DNA from: Streptomyces sp. NRRL S-350
GTDB taxonomy: Bacteria; Actinomycetota; Actinomycetes; Streptomycetales; Streptomycetaceae
Assembly (NCBI RefSeq): GCF_000719705.1
Contig: NZ_JOHO01000046.1
Location: 1-64,000, forward strand
Reading direction: 5' to 3'
DNA length: 64,000 bases
Positions 53,212-61,799 of this stretch are shown here, one piece after another. Numbering within the stretch: the first letter of the stretch is position 1; every line of letters begins with the position of its first letter. A program made the position numbers and the translations under genes. The notes beneath the pieces were generated by a model, which did not search any database, was not told the DNA's origin, and saw nothing but the letters and a program-made list of their open reading frames with translations.

Positions 53212-53353
53212 TGTCCAGGTGCGCAGGCCGAGGTTACTTCCATTCCTCATGGGCGTGTCGCGGGTTCGAATCCCGCCGCCGGTACTCCCGTGCCGGTGTA
53301 GCTCAGTCCGGTAGAGCAGCTGTGTCACCTCAGCCGCCTTCGATCTCTGGACA
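53212..53353 (+). ncRNA. Y-RNA-like RNA, element A, with permuted tRNA-like module
   Basis: The ends pair as TGTCCAG (53212-53218) with CTGGACA (53347-53353). Just inside, GTGCGCAGG and GGTTACTTC (53232-53240) recall the Ro-binding helix strand of Y RNAs, and TTCGATCT precedes the 3' arm. The tRNA mimic is in permuted order: T-arm GCGGG-TTCGAAT-CCCGC (53260-53276), 3' acceptor-like CGCCGGT (53277-53283), a short loop, 5' acceptor-like GCCGGTG (53292-53298) that pairs with it over 7 bp, then D-arm GCTCAGTCCGGTAGAGC (53301-53317). This is the YrlA plan. It stands in the same direction as the Ro60 gene downstream. Confidence 0.75.
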
Positions 53354-53377
53354 CCCACACGTGAATAGTTTTCCGCA

Positions 53378-53477
53378 CCTCCCGGTGCGACGGCAGCGGT
53401 TACTTCTGGCAGGCGCCGGTTCTCCGGCGTAGCGGTTCGAGCCCGCGAAACACCGCCGCCACATCGATCTCGGGAGG
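53378..53477 (+). ncRNA. Y-RNA-like RNA, element B, reduced form
   Basis: The closing stem is CCTCCCG (53378-53384) with CGGGAGG (53471-53477). It shares GGTGCG, GGTTACTTC (53398-53406) and ATCGATCT with element A. Inside are a CGCCGG-TTCT-CCGGCG hairpin and a T-arm-like GCGG-TTCGAGC-CCGC (53432-53446). No D-arm is present, so the tRNA mimic is partial. Confidence 0.65.
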
Positions 53478-53491
53478 CTCTGCGCTTCGGA

Positions 53492-53651
53492 GTGCCCGGT
53501 GCGCAGGCGGGGGTTACTTCGGATCTTGCGGTTCCGGGTTCGAGTCCCGGGCGTGCCGTGCGCGAGCGCGGCCGCTGGCTCAAGTGGCAGAGCACAAGGC
53601 ATGCACCTCCGCCGACGTCGGCCGTCCCACGGCCGGCACGAACTCGGGCAC
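53492..53651 (+). ncRNA. Y-RNA-like RNA, element C, with tRNA-like module
   Basis: The closing stem is GTGCCCG (53492-53498) with CGGGCAC (53645-53651). It shares GGTGCGCAGG and GGTTACTTC (53512-53520) with element A, and CGAACT near the 3' arm in place of CGATCT. T-arm CCGGG-TTCGAGT-CCCGG (53534-53550) and D-arm GCTC-AAGTGGCA-GAGC (53578-53593) are in permuted order with an acceptor-like stem of about 7 bp (one bulge) between them. It ends 58 bases before the TROVE start, so it may also be part of that mRNA leader. Confidence 0.7.
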
Positions 53652-53709
53652 CCCTGGCCGCAGCACGCCTCCCTCCCACTGACACCAGCACGCCGAGGGG
53701 GGCTGTCGC

Positions 53710-55287
53710 ATGTCCAGGTTCAACGTCCGCAAGGCCAAGGCGAGTCCGAGTTCGCCGGTGGCCACGACCGGGCAGCTCACCCGCAACCACAACGGCGGCG
53801 TCGGCCACGTCCGGGACCGCAGGTCCGAGCTGTTCCTGTGCGCGGTGGCCAACATGGTCGGCAAGAACACGTTCTACGAGCGCGGCGGCGACCGCGACGA
53901 CCGCTACACCGCCCTGGTGCGCGAACTCGCCGTCGCCGAGCCCGAGTGGACCCTCGGCCTGCTGCGCTGGCTGCGCTACGGCGCCCACATGCGCACCGCC
54001 GCACTGGTCGGCGCCGCCGAGTTCACCCGCGCCCGGCTGGACGCGGGCGCCCACGGGTACTCCCGGCAGGCCGTCGCGGCGGTGCTGCGGCGCGCCGACG
54101 AGCCCGGAGAGCTGCTCGCGTACTGGACCACGCGTTACGGCCGGGCGCTGCCCAAGCCGCTCAAGCGCGGTGTCGCGGACGCCGTCCGCCGCCTCTACGA
54201 CGCCCGCTCGCTGCTCAAGTACGACACGGCGGGCAAGGGCTACCGCTTCGGCGACGTCATCGAGCTGACCCACCCCTCGCCGGACCCGGACAAGCCCGGG
54301 CAGGGCGCGCTGTTCGCGTACGCGCTGGACCGCCGGCACCGGCCCGACGAGGCCGTACCGCCCGTCGGCGACCGGCTGCTGACCGCCAACCGCGAACTGC
54401 TCGCGCTGCCCGTCGAGGAGCGCCGCGCCGCGGTCACCGCCGAGGACGGTGCCGAGCGACTGGCCGCCGCCGGGCTGACCTGGGAGGCACTGGCGGGCTG
54501 GCTGCGGGGGCCGCTGGACGCGCCGGTGTGGGAGGCGGTCATCCCGTCGATGGGGCCGATGGCACTGGTGCGGAACCTGCGCAACTTCGACCGGGCCGGA
54601 GTGTCGGACCGGGTCGCGGCCGAGGTGGCCCGGCGGATCTGCGACAAGGACGAGGTGCGGCGCTCGCGCCAGTTCCCGTTCCGCTACCTGTCCGCGCACC
54701 GGCACGCCCCCTCGCTGCGCTGGGGGCACGCGCTGGAGACCGCGCTCGGCCACTCGCTGGCCAACGTGCCCGCACTGCCCGGCCGCACGCTCGTCCTGGT
54801 GGACCGCTCCGGCTCGATGTTCGACCGCTCCGGCGGCCCGACCGAGCTCAACCGGGCCGACTCGGCGGCGATCTTCGGCACCGCGCTGAAGGTGCGCGCC
54901 GCCGAGGCCGACCTGGTCGAGTTCGGCACCACCAGCCGGGTGATCGAGGTCGGCCGGGGCGAGGCGGTCCTGCGGGTGCTGGATCGTTTCTCCGCCCTCG
55001 GCGGCACCAACACCGCCGACGCGGTCCGCGCCCACTACCGCGGCCACGACCGGGTCGTGATCGTCACCGACGAGCAGACCGGCCCGGGTCACCGGGGCGG
55101 CGACCCGCTGGCCGCCGTCCCCGCCCACGTCCCCGTCTACACCTGGAACCTGGCCGGCTACGCCCCGGCCCACGGCCCCAGCGGCGGCGCCGACCGACAC
55201 ACCTTCGGCGGCCTGAGCGACGCGGCCTTCCGCCTCATCCCCCTCCTGGAGGCCGGGGCGAACGCCCACTGGCCCTGGCAGGAATAG
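53710..55287 (+). CDS. rsr: TROVE-domain protein, Ro60/Rsr homologue
   Basis: 525 residues forming the ring-shaped RNA-binding TROVE domain (about 15-340: TRNHNGGVGHVRDRRSELFL, NMVGKNTFYE, LVRNLRNFDRAGVSD) and a C-terminal von Willebrand A domain with the metal site LVLVDRSGSMFDRSG (DxSxS). Bacterial Ro60 binds Y RNAs, which gate access of structured or damaged RNA to partners such as PNPase. GAGGGGGG lies about 8 bases before the ATG. The three Y-RNA-like elements just upstream support the function. No rtcB gene is visible in the window. Confidence 0.92.
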   Translation: MSRFNVRKAKASPSSPVATTGQLTRNHNGGVGHVRDRRSELFLCAVANMVGKNTFYERGGDRDDRYTALVRELAVAEPEWTLGLLRWLRYGAHMRTAALVGAAEFTRARLDAGAHGYSRQAVAAVLRRADEPGELLAYWTTRYGRALPKPLKRGVADAVRRLYDARSLLKYDTAGKGYRFGDVIELTHPSPDPDKPGQGALFAYALDRRHRPDEAVPPVGDRLLTANRELLALPVEERRAAVTAEDGAERLAAAGLTWEALAGWLRGPLDAPVWEAVIPSMGPMALVRNLRNFDRAGVSDRVAAEVARRICDKDEVRRSRQFPFRYLSAHRHAPSLRWGHALETALGHSLANVPALPGRTLVLVDRSGSMFDRSGGPTELNRADSAAIFGTALKVRAAEADLVEFGTTSRVIEVGRGEAVLRVLDRFSALGGTNTADAVRAHYRGHDRVVIVTDEQTGPGHRGGDPLAAVPAHVPVYTWNLAGYAPAHGPSGGADRHTFGGLSDAAFRLIPLLEAGANAHWPWQE

Positions 55288-55538
55288 GGAGGCAGGGCAG
55301 GGCGGGCCGGCCAAGCCGCCGCCCGGCCCGCCGGCCGGAGCAACGACCCGCCGGCCAGGGCAGCTCCGGACCGGGTCCGGTGCGCGGAGCGGTCGAGCGG
55401 CCGGGACGGGATCCACGGGGGTGGTCCCGTCCCGGCCGCTCGGCGTTCCGGCGCGGGCCCGGCGCGCTCTCGACCCGCCTCTGCCGCCGTGGCAGCATCG
55501 GCGGCGGCGGGGGCGGCCGGCGAGGCGAGGAGCGGACG

Positions 55539-56774
55539 GTGGCGGACGAGGTCGACGTGCTGGTGGTGGGCGGCGGGATCGTCGGACTGGCCACGGCGTA
55601 CGCCCTGACCCGGGAGCGGCCCGGCCTGCGGCTCGCGGTGCTGGAGAAGGAGGCCGGCTTCGCGGCGCACCAGACCGGACGCAACAGCGGGGTGATCCAC
55701 AGCGGCATCTACTACCGCCCCGGCTCGTACAAGGCCCGGTACGCCGTCGCGGGCGCCGCCGAGCTGGTGGCGTTCTGCCGCGAGCACGGCATCCCGTACG
55801 AGGTGACCGGCAAGCTGATCGTGGCCACCGGCCCCGCCGAGCTGCCGCGCCTCGCGGCGCTGGCCGAGCGCGGGCGGGCGAACGGCATCCCGGTCACCGA
55901 GCTGGACCGGGCCGGGATCGCCCGGTACGAGCCGGAGGTGGCCGGTCCGGCCGGGCTGCACGTGGGGACCACCGGCATCTGCGACTTCCCGGCCGTCGCC
56001 GCCGCGTACGCCCGGCTGGCCCGGGAGGCCGGCGCCGACCTGCGGCCCGGCAGCGAAGTGCGGACGGTGGCGAGGCGGCAGGACGGCGTGACGGTGGGCA
56101 CCGCCACCGGCGAGCTGCGCTGCCGGGTGCTGGTGAACTGCGCCGGGCTGCACAGCGACCGGATCGCCCGGCTGGCCGGGGACGACACCGGCGTGCGCAT
56201 CGTGCCGTTCCGCGGCGAGTACTACGAACTGGCCGAGCGGCGCCGGGGCCTGGTGCGCGGCCTGGTCTACCCGGTGCCCGACCCGGCGTTCCCCTTCCTC
56301 GGCGTGCACCTCACCCGGGGCATCCATGGGGACGTCCACGTCGGCCCGAACGCGGTGCCCGCGCTCGCCCGGGAGGGGTACGACTGGCGCACCGTCCGCC
56401 CGCGCGACCTCGCCGACACCCTGGCCTTCCCCGGCACCTGGCGGATCGTCCGGCGGCACTGGCGCCAAGAGCTGGGTGAGCTGCACCGCTCGCTGTCCAA
56501 GCGGGCGTTCACCGCCGCCGTCCGGCGGCTGCTGCCCGCTGTCCGGGCCGAGGACCTGGTGCCCGCCACCGCCGGGGTCCGGGCCCAGGCGGTGGCCCGG
56601 GACGGCTCGCTGCTGGACGACTTCGCCTTCGCCGGCTTCGACCCGGCCGACCCCCGCTCCCCGCGCCGCGCCGTGCACGTGCTGAACGCCCCCTCCCCCG
56701 CCGCGACGGCCTCGCTGCCGATCGGCCGGGAGGTCGCCCGCCGGGCCCTGGCCGCGCTGGAGGCGGGCGGCTGA
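55539..56774 (+). CDS. lhgO: L-2-hydroxyglutarate oxidase
   Basis: 411 residues, FAD-dependent DAO-family protein. FAD fold VLVVGGGIVGLATAYAL, then QTGRNSGVIHSGIYYRPGS, the family hallmark, and NCAGLHSDRIARLAG, FPFLGVHLTRGIHGDVHVGP. It oxidises L-2-hydroxyglutarate to 2-oxoglutarate and feeds electrons to the quinone pool. GTG 55539 has AGGAG six bases upstream. Confidence 0.88.
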   Translation: MADEVDVLVVGGGIVGLATAYALTRERPGLRLAVLEKEAGFAAHQTGRNSGVIHSGIYYRPGSYKARYAVAGAAELVAFCREHGIPYEVTGKLIVATGPAELPRLAALAERGRANGIPVTELDRAGIARYEPEVAGPAGLHVGTTGICDFPAVAAAYARLAREAGADLRPGSEVRTVARRQDGVTVGTATGELRCRVLVNCAGLHSDRIARLAGDDTGVRIVPFRGEYYELAERRRGLVRGLVYPVPDPAFPFLGVHLTRGIHGDVHVGPNAVPALAREGYDWRTVRPRDLADTLAFPGTWRIVRRHWRQELGELHRSLSKRAFTAAVRRLLPAVRAEDLVPATAGVRAQAVARDGSLLDDFAFAGFDPADPRSPRRAVHVLNAPSPAATASLPIGREVARRALAALEAGG

Positions 56775-56936
56775 ACCGGCGGACCCGTCGGCGGACCCGT
56801 CGGAGCACCCGTCAACGGCCCCCGCCGGACGCACCGGCCGGGCCGGAGGAGGGCGCCCCAGCCGGTGAAGCCCGGGGATGAACCCCGTCACAGGCCCTGC
56901 GGGAGACCCCCGGCAGCCCCGTAGACTCGGGGAATT

Positions 56937-57767
56937 GTGACTGCCACCGCCCCGAGCCCCCAGCCCTCGCCGTCCGCCCGGATGTCCGCCGCGCCGGCTG
57001 CCTACCCCGCGCCGATGTACCCGCACAAGGCCACCGAGGCCCAGCACCGCGAGCGTCGCATCCGCAGCTTCCAGCCGCGCCGGGGACGGATGACCAACGC
57101 CCAGGCGAGCGCCCTGGACCGCAGCTGGGAGAAGTACGGCATACCGATCGACGGCAGCCCGCTCGACCTGCGGGAGCTGTTCGGCGAGCTGCCGGTGACG
57201 CTGGAGATCGGTTTCGGCATGGGCGAGACCACCGCCGCGATGGCGGCCGCGGACCCGGCCACGGGCATCCTCGCCGCCGACGTGCACACCCCCGGCCACG
57301 GCAACCTCCTCGGCATGCTGGAGCGCGACGGCTCCGAGAACGTCCGGCTGGCCGCCGGTGACGCGGTGATCCTGCTGCGCGACATGCTCCCGGACGCCTC
57401 GCTGGCCGGACTGCGGGTCTTCTTCGCCGACCCGTGGCCCAAGCCCAAGCACCACAAGCGCCGTCTGGTCCAGCCCGCCTTCCTCGACCTGGTGCTGCCC
57501 CGGCTCGCCCCCGGCGCCCTGGTGCACTGCGCCACCGACTGGGAGCCCTACGCGGAGCAGATGCTGGCCGTGCTGTCCGCCTCACCGGAGCTGGAGAACC
57601 TGCACCCCGAGGGCGACGGAACGGGCTGGCTGGAGCCCGCCGACCACCCGGACGGCAGCATCCCCGGCTACGCGCCGCGACCGGACTGGCGGCCGGTCAC
57701 CAAGTTCGAACGGGCCGGCATCGCCAAGGGCCACGTGGTCCACGACCTGCTGTTCCGCCGCCGCTGA
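56937..57767 (+). CDS. trmB: tRNA (guanine-N7)-methyltransferase TrmB
   Basis: 276 residues. LEIGFGMGETTAAMAAADP is the SAM motif. FFADPWPKPKHHKRRLVQPAF is the family signature, and TDWEPYAEQML and TKFERAGIAKGH complete it. It makes m7G46 in tRNAs. An N-terminal extension of about 35 residues is Pro/Ala/Ser-rich. GTG start. Confidence 0.93.
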   Translation: MTATAPSPQPSPSARMSAAPAAYPAPMYPHKATEAQHRERRIRSFQPRRGRMTNAQASALDRSWEKYGIPIDGSPLDLRELFGELPVTLEIGFGMGETTAAMAAADPATGILAADVHTPGHGNLLGMLERDGSENVRLAAGDAVILLRDMLPDASLAGLRVFFADPWPKPKHHKRRLVQPAFLDLVLPRLAPGALVHCATDWEPYAEQMLAVLSASPELENLHPEGDGTGWLEPADHPDGSIPGYAPRPDWRPVTKFERAGIAKGHVVHDLLFRRR

Positions 57768-57884
57768 CCCGCCGGCCGCCCTTCGAACGGGCGGCCCCTC
57801 ACCGGCCCTCGGGGGCGGGCTCCGGACGGACGACTCGTCCGGAGTCCTCCCGACGGACGGCCGCCGTGTCCTACCCTGGGCCGC

Positions 57885-59303
57885 ATGGGCAGCCCGTCCG
57901 GCGGCGGGTTCCGGCCGACCGCTCGGGCCACCGTTCCGGCCGCCGCCGACGCACCGGAGACGGTCCCGCGCACCGGCGACACCCGGACGATCCCGGGGCC
58001 CCGGAGGCGGTGGGCCCGCCGCCTGCTGCCCCGGCCGGACGGCACCTCACCGCGGATCGCGGGCACCACGCCCACCGCGCCTTCCGCCCCCGCCGCCGGC
58101 ACCTCCACCGGCACCTCCACCGCGCCCGGACGACCACCCGGGGCACCGCCGGGCCGCAGCCGCTCGGTGGCGCTCTCCTCGGTCACCGCGACGGCCGTCC
58201 TGACCCTGATCGGCTGCGGGGTGCTGATCCTGCACCTGGTCCAGCGGCAGACCGGCACCGTCGGGCTGCTGGTCGGCCTCGGGCTCGCGATGGTGCCGCT
58301 CCCGTTCGTGCTCGGCGGCCTCGCCTGGCTCAACCTCACCGCCCGGGTGCCGCTGCGGCACACCCTGTTCTGCCTCGGCTGGGGCGCCTGCGCCGCCACC
58401 ACCGTCGCCATCCTCGCCAACAACTGGACGGCCAGCTACCTCACCCGGCACCAGGACCCGCTCGGTCGGCTGCTCGGCGCCGGGATCGCCACCCCGGTGA
58501 TCGAGGAGAGCGCCAAGGCCACCGCCCTGCTGGTGCTGCTCCTGCCGCTCGGCCAGCGGCTGCGCTGCCACGGCCGGCGCACCGGGCGCCCCTGCGCACC
58601 GCTGCTGCGCCGGTCGCCCGCGCCCCGGCGCCCCCGCCAGGACCAGCGCCACCCGGTCGGGCTGCACGCCGCCCCGGGCCGCCTGCGCCCCTACCTGCGG
58701 CCGCTGCCCTACCTGTGCCCGGCCCCGCCGTCCGGCGGCGCGCCGCACCGCCGCTCCCGGCCGCGCACGCTGGCCGCCGGGGTGGTCCTCGGCGGGATGA
58801 CGGCCTGCGGCTTCGCCTTCGTCGAGAACGCCCTCTACCTGGGCCGGGCGTTCACCAGCGACCAACAGCAGCGGCTGGACAGCATCGGCCTGGGCACCCC
58901 GCCCAGCCTGCGCGACTTCGACACCACGGTGCAGACCTTCGTGCTGCGCGCCCTGCTCTCCCCGTTCGCCCACCCGCTGTTCACCGCGCTCACCGGGATC
59001 GGCCTGGCCGTCACCCTCACCACCGGGCGGCGCTGGCTCGCCCGGCTGGCCGCGCCGACCGGGCTGGTGCTGGCGATGGTCCTGCACGGCATCTGGAACG
59101 CCGCCGCCGACCTCGGCACGCACGGCTTCCTGGTGGTGTACGGGGCGCTGATGGTGCCGTGCTTCGCCGCGCTGGTCTGCTTCGCGGCGTGGGCGAGGGC
59201 CCGTTCGGCCCGGCACGCGGCGCCGTCCCGCCGGGTGCCCGCCGGGCGCTCCCCGGCGCACTCCTCGCCGGCGCACTCGGCGGGCCCTCGGCGGGACCGC
59301 TGA
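57885..59303 (+). CDS. PrsW-family intramembrane metalloprotease-like protein
   Basis: 472 residues. A disordered N-terminal 95 residues precede several membrane helices. The PrsW motifs are TPVIEESAKATALLV (EExxK), FAFVENALYLG (FxxxEN) and MVLHGIWNAAAD, with HPLFTALTGIGLAV. In Bacillus PrsW begins release of a sigma factor from its anti-sigma factor. The substrate here is unknown. A basic, Pro-rich cytoplasmic insert of about 60 residues between helices is unusual. Confidence 0.82.
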   Translation: MGSPSGGGFRPTARATVPAAADAPETVPRTGDTRTIPGPRRRWARRLLPRPDGTSPRIAGTTPTAPSAPAAGTSTGTSTAPGRPPGAPPGRSRSVALSSVTATAVLTLIGCGVLILHLVQRQTGTVGLLVGLGLAMVPLPFVLGGLAWLNLTARVPLRHTLFCLGWGACAATTVAILANNWTASYLTRHQDPLGRLLGAGIATPVIEESAKATALLVLLLPLGQRLRCHGRRTGRPCAPLLRRSPAPRRPRQDQRHPVGLHAAPGRLRPYLRPLPYLCPAPPSGGAPHRRSRPRTLAAGVVLGGMTACGFAFVENALYLGRAFTSDQQQRLDSIGLGTPPSLRDFDTTVQTFVLRALLSPFAHPLFTALTGIGLAVTLTTGRRWLARLAAPTGLVLAMVLHGIWNAAADLGTHGFLVVYGALMVPCFAALVCFAAWARARSARHAAPSRRVPAGRSPAHSSPAHSAGPRRDR

Positions 59304-59353
59304 AGAACCGATTTCCCATCTGGGCGACTTCCACGTACTGTTGTGTTTACCGA

Positions 59354-59427
59354 CGCGGGGTGGAGCAGCTCGGTAGCTCGCTGGGCTCATAACCCAGAGG
59401 TCGCAGGTTCAAATCCTGTCCCCGCTA
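59354..59427 (+). tRNA. Initiator tRNA-Met (CAT)
   Basis: Acceptor CGCGGGG pairs with CCCCGC, with the C1 mismatch that marks initiators. D-arm GAGCAGCTCGGTAGCTC, anticodon arm CTGGG-CTCATAA-CCCAG with the three G-C pairs of initiator tRNA, and T-arm GCAGG-TTCAAAT-CCTGT. CCA is not encoded. Confidence 0.95.
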
Positions 59428-59439
59428 CTCAGTAGCAGG

Positions 59440-59470
59440 AAGGCCCGGAGGATTCGTCCTCCGGGCCTTT
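59440..59470 (+). terminator. Terminator after tRNA-Met
   Basis: AAGGCCCGGAGGA, TTCG, TCCTCCGGGCCTTT. A perfect 13-bp stem with a UUCG loop and a short T run. Confidence 0.9.
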
Positions 59471-60079
59471 CGCGTTTCCGGGTTCCGGTGAGGCCCGTCC
59501 GTCAGGCCGGTCCGGTGAGGCCGGTCCCGTGACACCGGTCCTGCCGTGGGCGCACCGCACCGGCAGCCGGCCGTCGACGGCCGGGCAGGAACCGCGCGGA
59601 GGACGCCGATAAATCCGTTGCCCTCCGGTCGGTGGGGTGCCTATGGTGGCGGCACACTGAAAGGAGGTGATCCTGAATTGATTTCCATCAGGATGTGTGA
59701 GGTGGCTGCTCGCTAGAGCCGCCCCTGCCTGCGCAGGTGAGGCCACGGGCCTCCGGCAAAGGCGAAATCCACAGCAGTCACCCGGCCCGCGGGCTCACCG
59801 GTACATCCCCGGTGCCTCGGCGCCTGGCCAGTGCACGGGCCGGCGCGGAGGAGCAGTCCGCGGGTCGTCTGCGTTTCGAACGGCGTTTTGAACTGCGCTT
59901 CCGACCGCGCTTCCGACTGCTCCTCCGACTACTCCTCCGACCGTGCTTCGACGCCCCGTGACGTGACCGGGGCGCGCGTCGTAGCCGGGGCGTGCCCGGG
60001 ACGTTTCCGTGGTGGGGCCCCGGCGCTAGAGTCGGCGCGGGGTTCCGGAGCGGAGCGGTGCGGGCACAGGGGGTAGGCG
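59471..60079. other. Intergenic region with leader-peptide-like element and tandem repeat
   Basis: About 600 bp. It contains a very strong ribosome site with a 12-codon ORF (59661-59716) and imperfect tandem CTTCCGACY repeats at about 59898-59945. An 81-codon frame (59831-60076) rich in Ser-Asp covers the repeats. I would not call it a gene without more evidence. Confidence 0.45.
59678..59716 (+). CDS. Leader-peptide-like mini-ORF
   Basis: TTG-started ISIRMCEVAAR of 12 codons, preceded by AAGGAGGTGATC (59661-59672). That is a complete 12-base match to the 3' end of 16S rRNA. An internal ATG gives MCEVAAR. Such a strong ribosome site before a tiny ORF suggests translational attenuation or another leader function, but no clear target gene lies close (next start 60080). 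Confidence 0.4.
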   Translation: MISIRMCEVAAR

Positions 60080-61258
60080 ATGGCGAAGGCACGGCGGCTG
60101 GGCGGCGGAGCGGCGCTGCGGACGGCGCAGTGGGGTGCCGCCGGGACACTGGCCGGGACGGGGTTGACCGGCCTGCTGCTGTTCGCGGTCGACCGGCCGC
60201 ACACCTGGCAGGCGCTCGGTGGCGGCCTGGTGGTGGCCGGGGCCTCGGTCGTGCTCGGCGGCGCGCTGGGCTTCCTGTTCGGGGTGCCGCGGGTGCGCGG
60301 CGGCTCCGGCGAACCGCAGGGCTCGTACGCGCCGAACACCAACCTGGAGCAGGTCTCGGACTGGCTGACCAAGGTGCTGCTGGGTGTCGGGCTGACCCAG
60401 CTCGGCTCGCTCGGCGACCGGCTGCACGAACTCGGTGCGGCGCTGGCGCCCGTGCTCGGCGGAGGGGACGCCGCGGTGCCGTTCGCGGCTGCACTGGTGC
60501 TGTACTTCCTGGTCTTCGGGTTCCTGGCGGGCTGGCTGGTGACCAGGCTCGCGCTGCCACGGGTGCTGAGCGACGCCGACCAGGCGCTGGACCTCTTCCT
60601 CGCCGGGCAGGACCGCGACCGGCACGGGGACAAGGTGGGCGCGGACGACCTGCGGGTCCGCGCGATGCAGCAGCTCGGCCTGCTGGGCGGCAGCGCCGAG
60701 CGCCCCGCCGCACTGGCCGGGCAGCTGCCGCCCTCCTCCGGTTCGCCGACCGGGCCGGAGGGCGTGGTCGCCGAGGTCCGCTCGACCGCGAAGCGCTCGG
60801 CGCTGACCGCCGACCAGGTGGGCGCCCTCTTCGCGGACGGCTCCGAGGGGCGGCGCATCCAGGCGCTCGCACTGATGCAGGGCGATCCGTCGCTCGCGGA
60901 CCTGCCGAGCGTGCTCGACGCGATCCGGCACCCGCGCTCGGACTTCGAGCAGTACCACGCCCTGCTCGCCGCCCGGGGGCTGCTCTCCCGGCTGCCGGCC
61001 GGCGAGGCGCAGCGGCTGCGGGACGCGGTCACGGAACAGTTGGTCGACCCGCGCGGCATCCCGTACGGCTCGGACCGCAGTTGGCTGGCGGAGAAGATAC
61101 TGTCCCGGCTGCCGGTGACGACCTTCGTCCCGGAGCAGCCGGCCTCGGCGGACTGCGCCACTGCGCAGGCGCCGGCGGGGCAGACGGCCCCCGCGGCCCC
61201 TGCGGCGCCATCTGCCCCTGCGACGCCGCAGGGGTCGCCGTCCGGGGACGGCTCCTAG
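60080..61258 (+). CDS. Membrane protein of unknown function
   Basis: 392 residues. Two or three N-terminal membrane helices (about 15-40, 50-75 and 130-155: GLLLFAVDRPHTWQALGGGL, AALVLYFLVFGFLAGWLV) are followed by a soluble helical domain (DQALDLFLAGQDRDRHGDKV, RRIQALALMQGDPSLADLPS) and an Ala/Pro tail. The FGVPR segment after helix 2 is a conserved-looking turn. Function unknown. Confidence 0.75.
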   Translation: MAKARRLGGGAALRTAQWGAAGTLAGTGLTGLLLFAVDRPHTWQALGGGLVVAGASVVLGGALGFLFGVPRVRGGSGEPQGSYAPNTNLEQVSDWLTKVLLGVGLTQLGSLGDRLHELGAALAPVLGGGDAAVPFAAALVLYFLVFGFLAGWLVTRLALPRVLSDADQALDLFLAGQDRDRHGDKVGADDLRVRAMQQLGLLGGSAERPAALAGQLPPSSGSPTGPEGVVAEVRSTAKRSALTADQVGALFADGSEGRRIQALALMQGDPSLADLPSVLDAIRHPRSDFEQYHALLAARGLLSRLPAGEAQRLRDAVTEQLVDPRGIPYGSDRSWLAEKILSRLPVTTFVPEQPASADCATAQAPAGQTAPAAPAAPSAPATPQGSPSGDGS

Positions 61259-61272
61259 CCGACCGGGCTGCG

Positions 61273-61321
61273 AGACGGGCAGACGGGCAGACCGGCAGAC
61301 CGGCAGACCGGCAGACCGGCG
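61273..61321. repeat. Tandem 8-bp repeat GCAGACCG
   Basis: Six imperfect copies of GCAGACSG lie just before the convergent end of the GNAT gene. It is an ordinary short tandem repeat between convergent genes. Confidence 0.8.
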
Positions 61322-61330
61322 AACGGTCGG

Positions 61331-61774
61331 TCAGACGGTGAAGTGCAGTTCGGGCTGCGCCCAGGGGGTCCTGGCCCGCGGCGGGCGGGTGCCGGTGCGT
61401 CGGGCGCCCATCCGCAGGTAGAAGCGTTCGGCGGGCGGGTGCGACACGACCTTGACCGAGGTCGTCCCGGCCTCCCGGGCGCGGTCGAGCATGTCCGCGA
61501 TCAGCTGCCGTCCGATGCCCAGCCCTTGGGCGTCGTCGGCGACGAACATCAGGTCCAGCTCGGCCGGTTCGCGGATGAGCGCGTAGAAGCCGAGCAGGCG
61601 GTCGTCGGCGCTCACGGCCATCCGCACCTCGTGCCGTGCGAGGTAGTCGGGTGTGACCCGGTAGCCGTCGATCATCGCGAAGTAGGCGCCGCGGTAGGCG
61701 TCGGAGGCTTGGATGAGCTCGGTGAGCCGTTCGGCGTCGGCCGCGTCGGCACGCCGGATCGTCGTCTCGGTCAT
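61331..61774 (-). CDS. GNAT-family N-acetyltransferase
   Basis: 147 residues from MTETTIRRADAADAERLTEL. The acetyl-CoA loop is DDAQGLGIGRQLIADMLDRA, followed by VVSHPPAERFYLRMGARRTG. Substrate unknown. Confidence 0.85.
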   Translation of the reverse strand: MTETTIRRADAADAERLTELIQASDAYRGAYFAMIDGYRVTPDYLARHEVRMAVSADDRLLGFYALIREPAELDLMFVADDAQGLGIGRQLIADMLDRAREAGTTSVKVVSHPPAERFYLRMGARRTGTRPPRARTPWAQPELHFTV

Positions 61775-61799
61775 GCTGCGAGTATAGGAGTGCAGGCCG

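Noticed and set aside
53250..53320. Ordinary tRNA genes upstream of Ro60
   Set aside because: T-arm precedes the acceptor and D-arm, there is no regular anticodon arm between D-arm and T-arm, so these are tRNA mimics inside Y-RNA-like elements.
59831..60076. 81-codon Ser/Asp-rich ORF
   Set aside because: It depends on a short tandem repeat, has no good ribosome site and overlaps an equally open frame. Left as non-coding.
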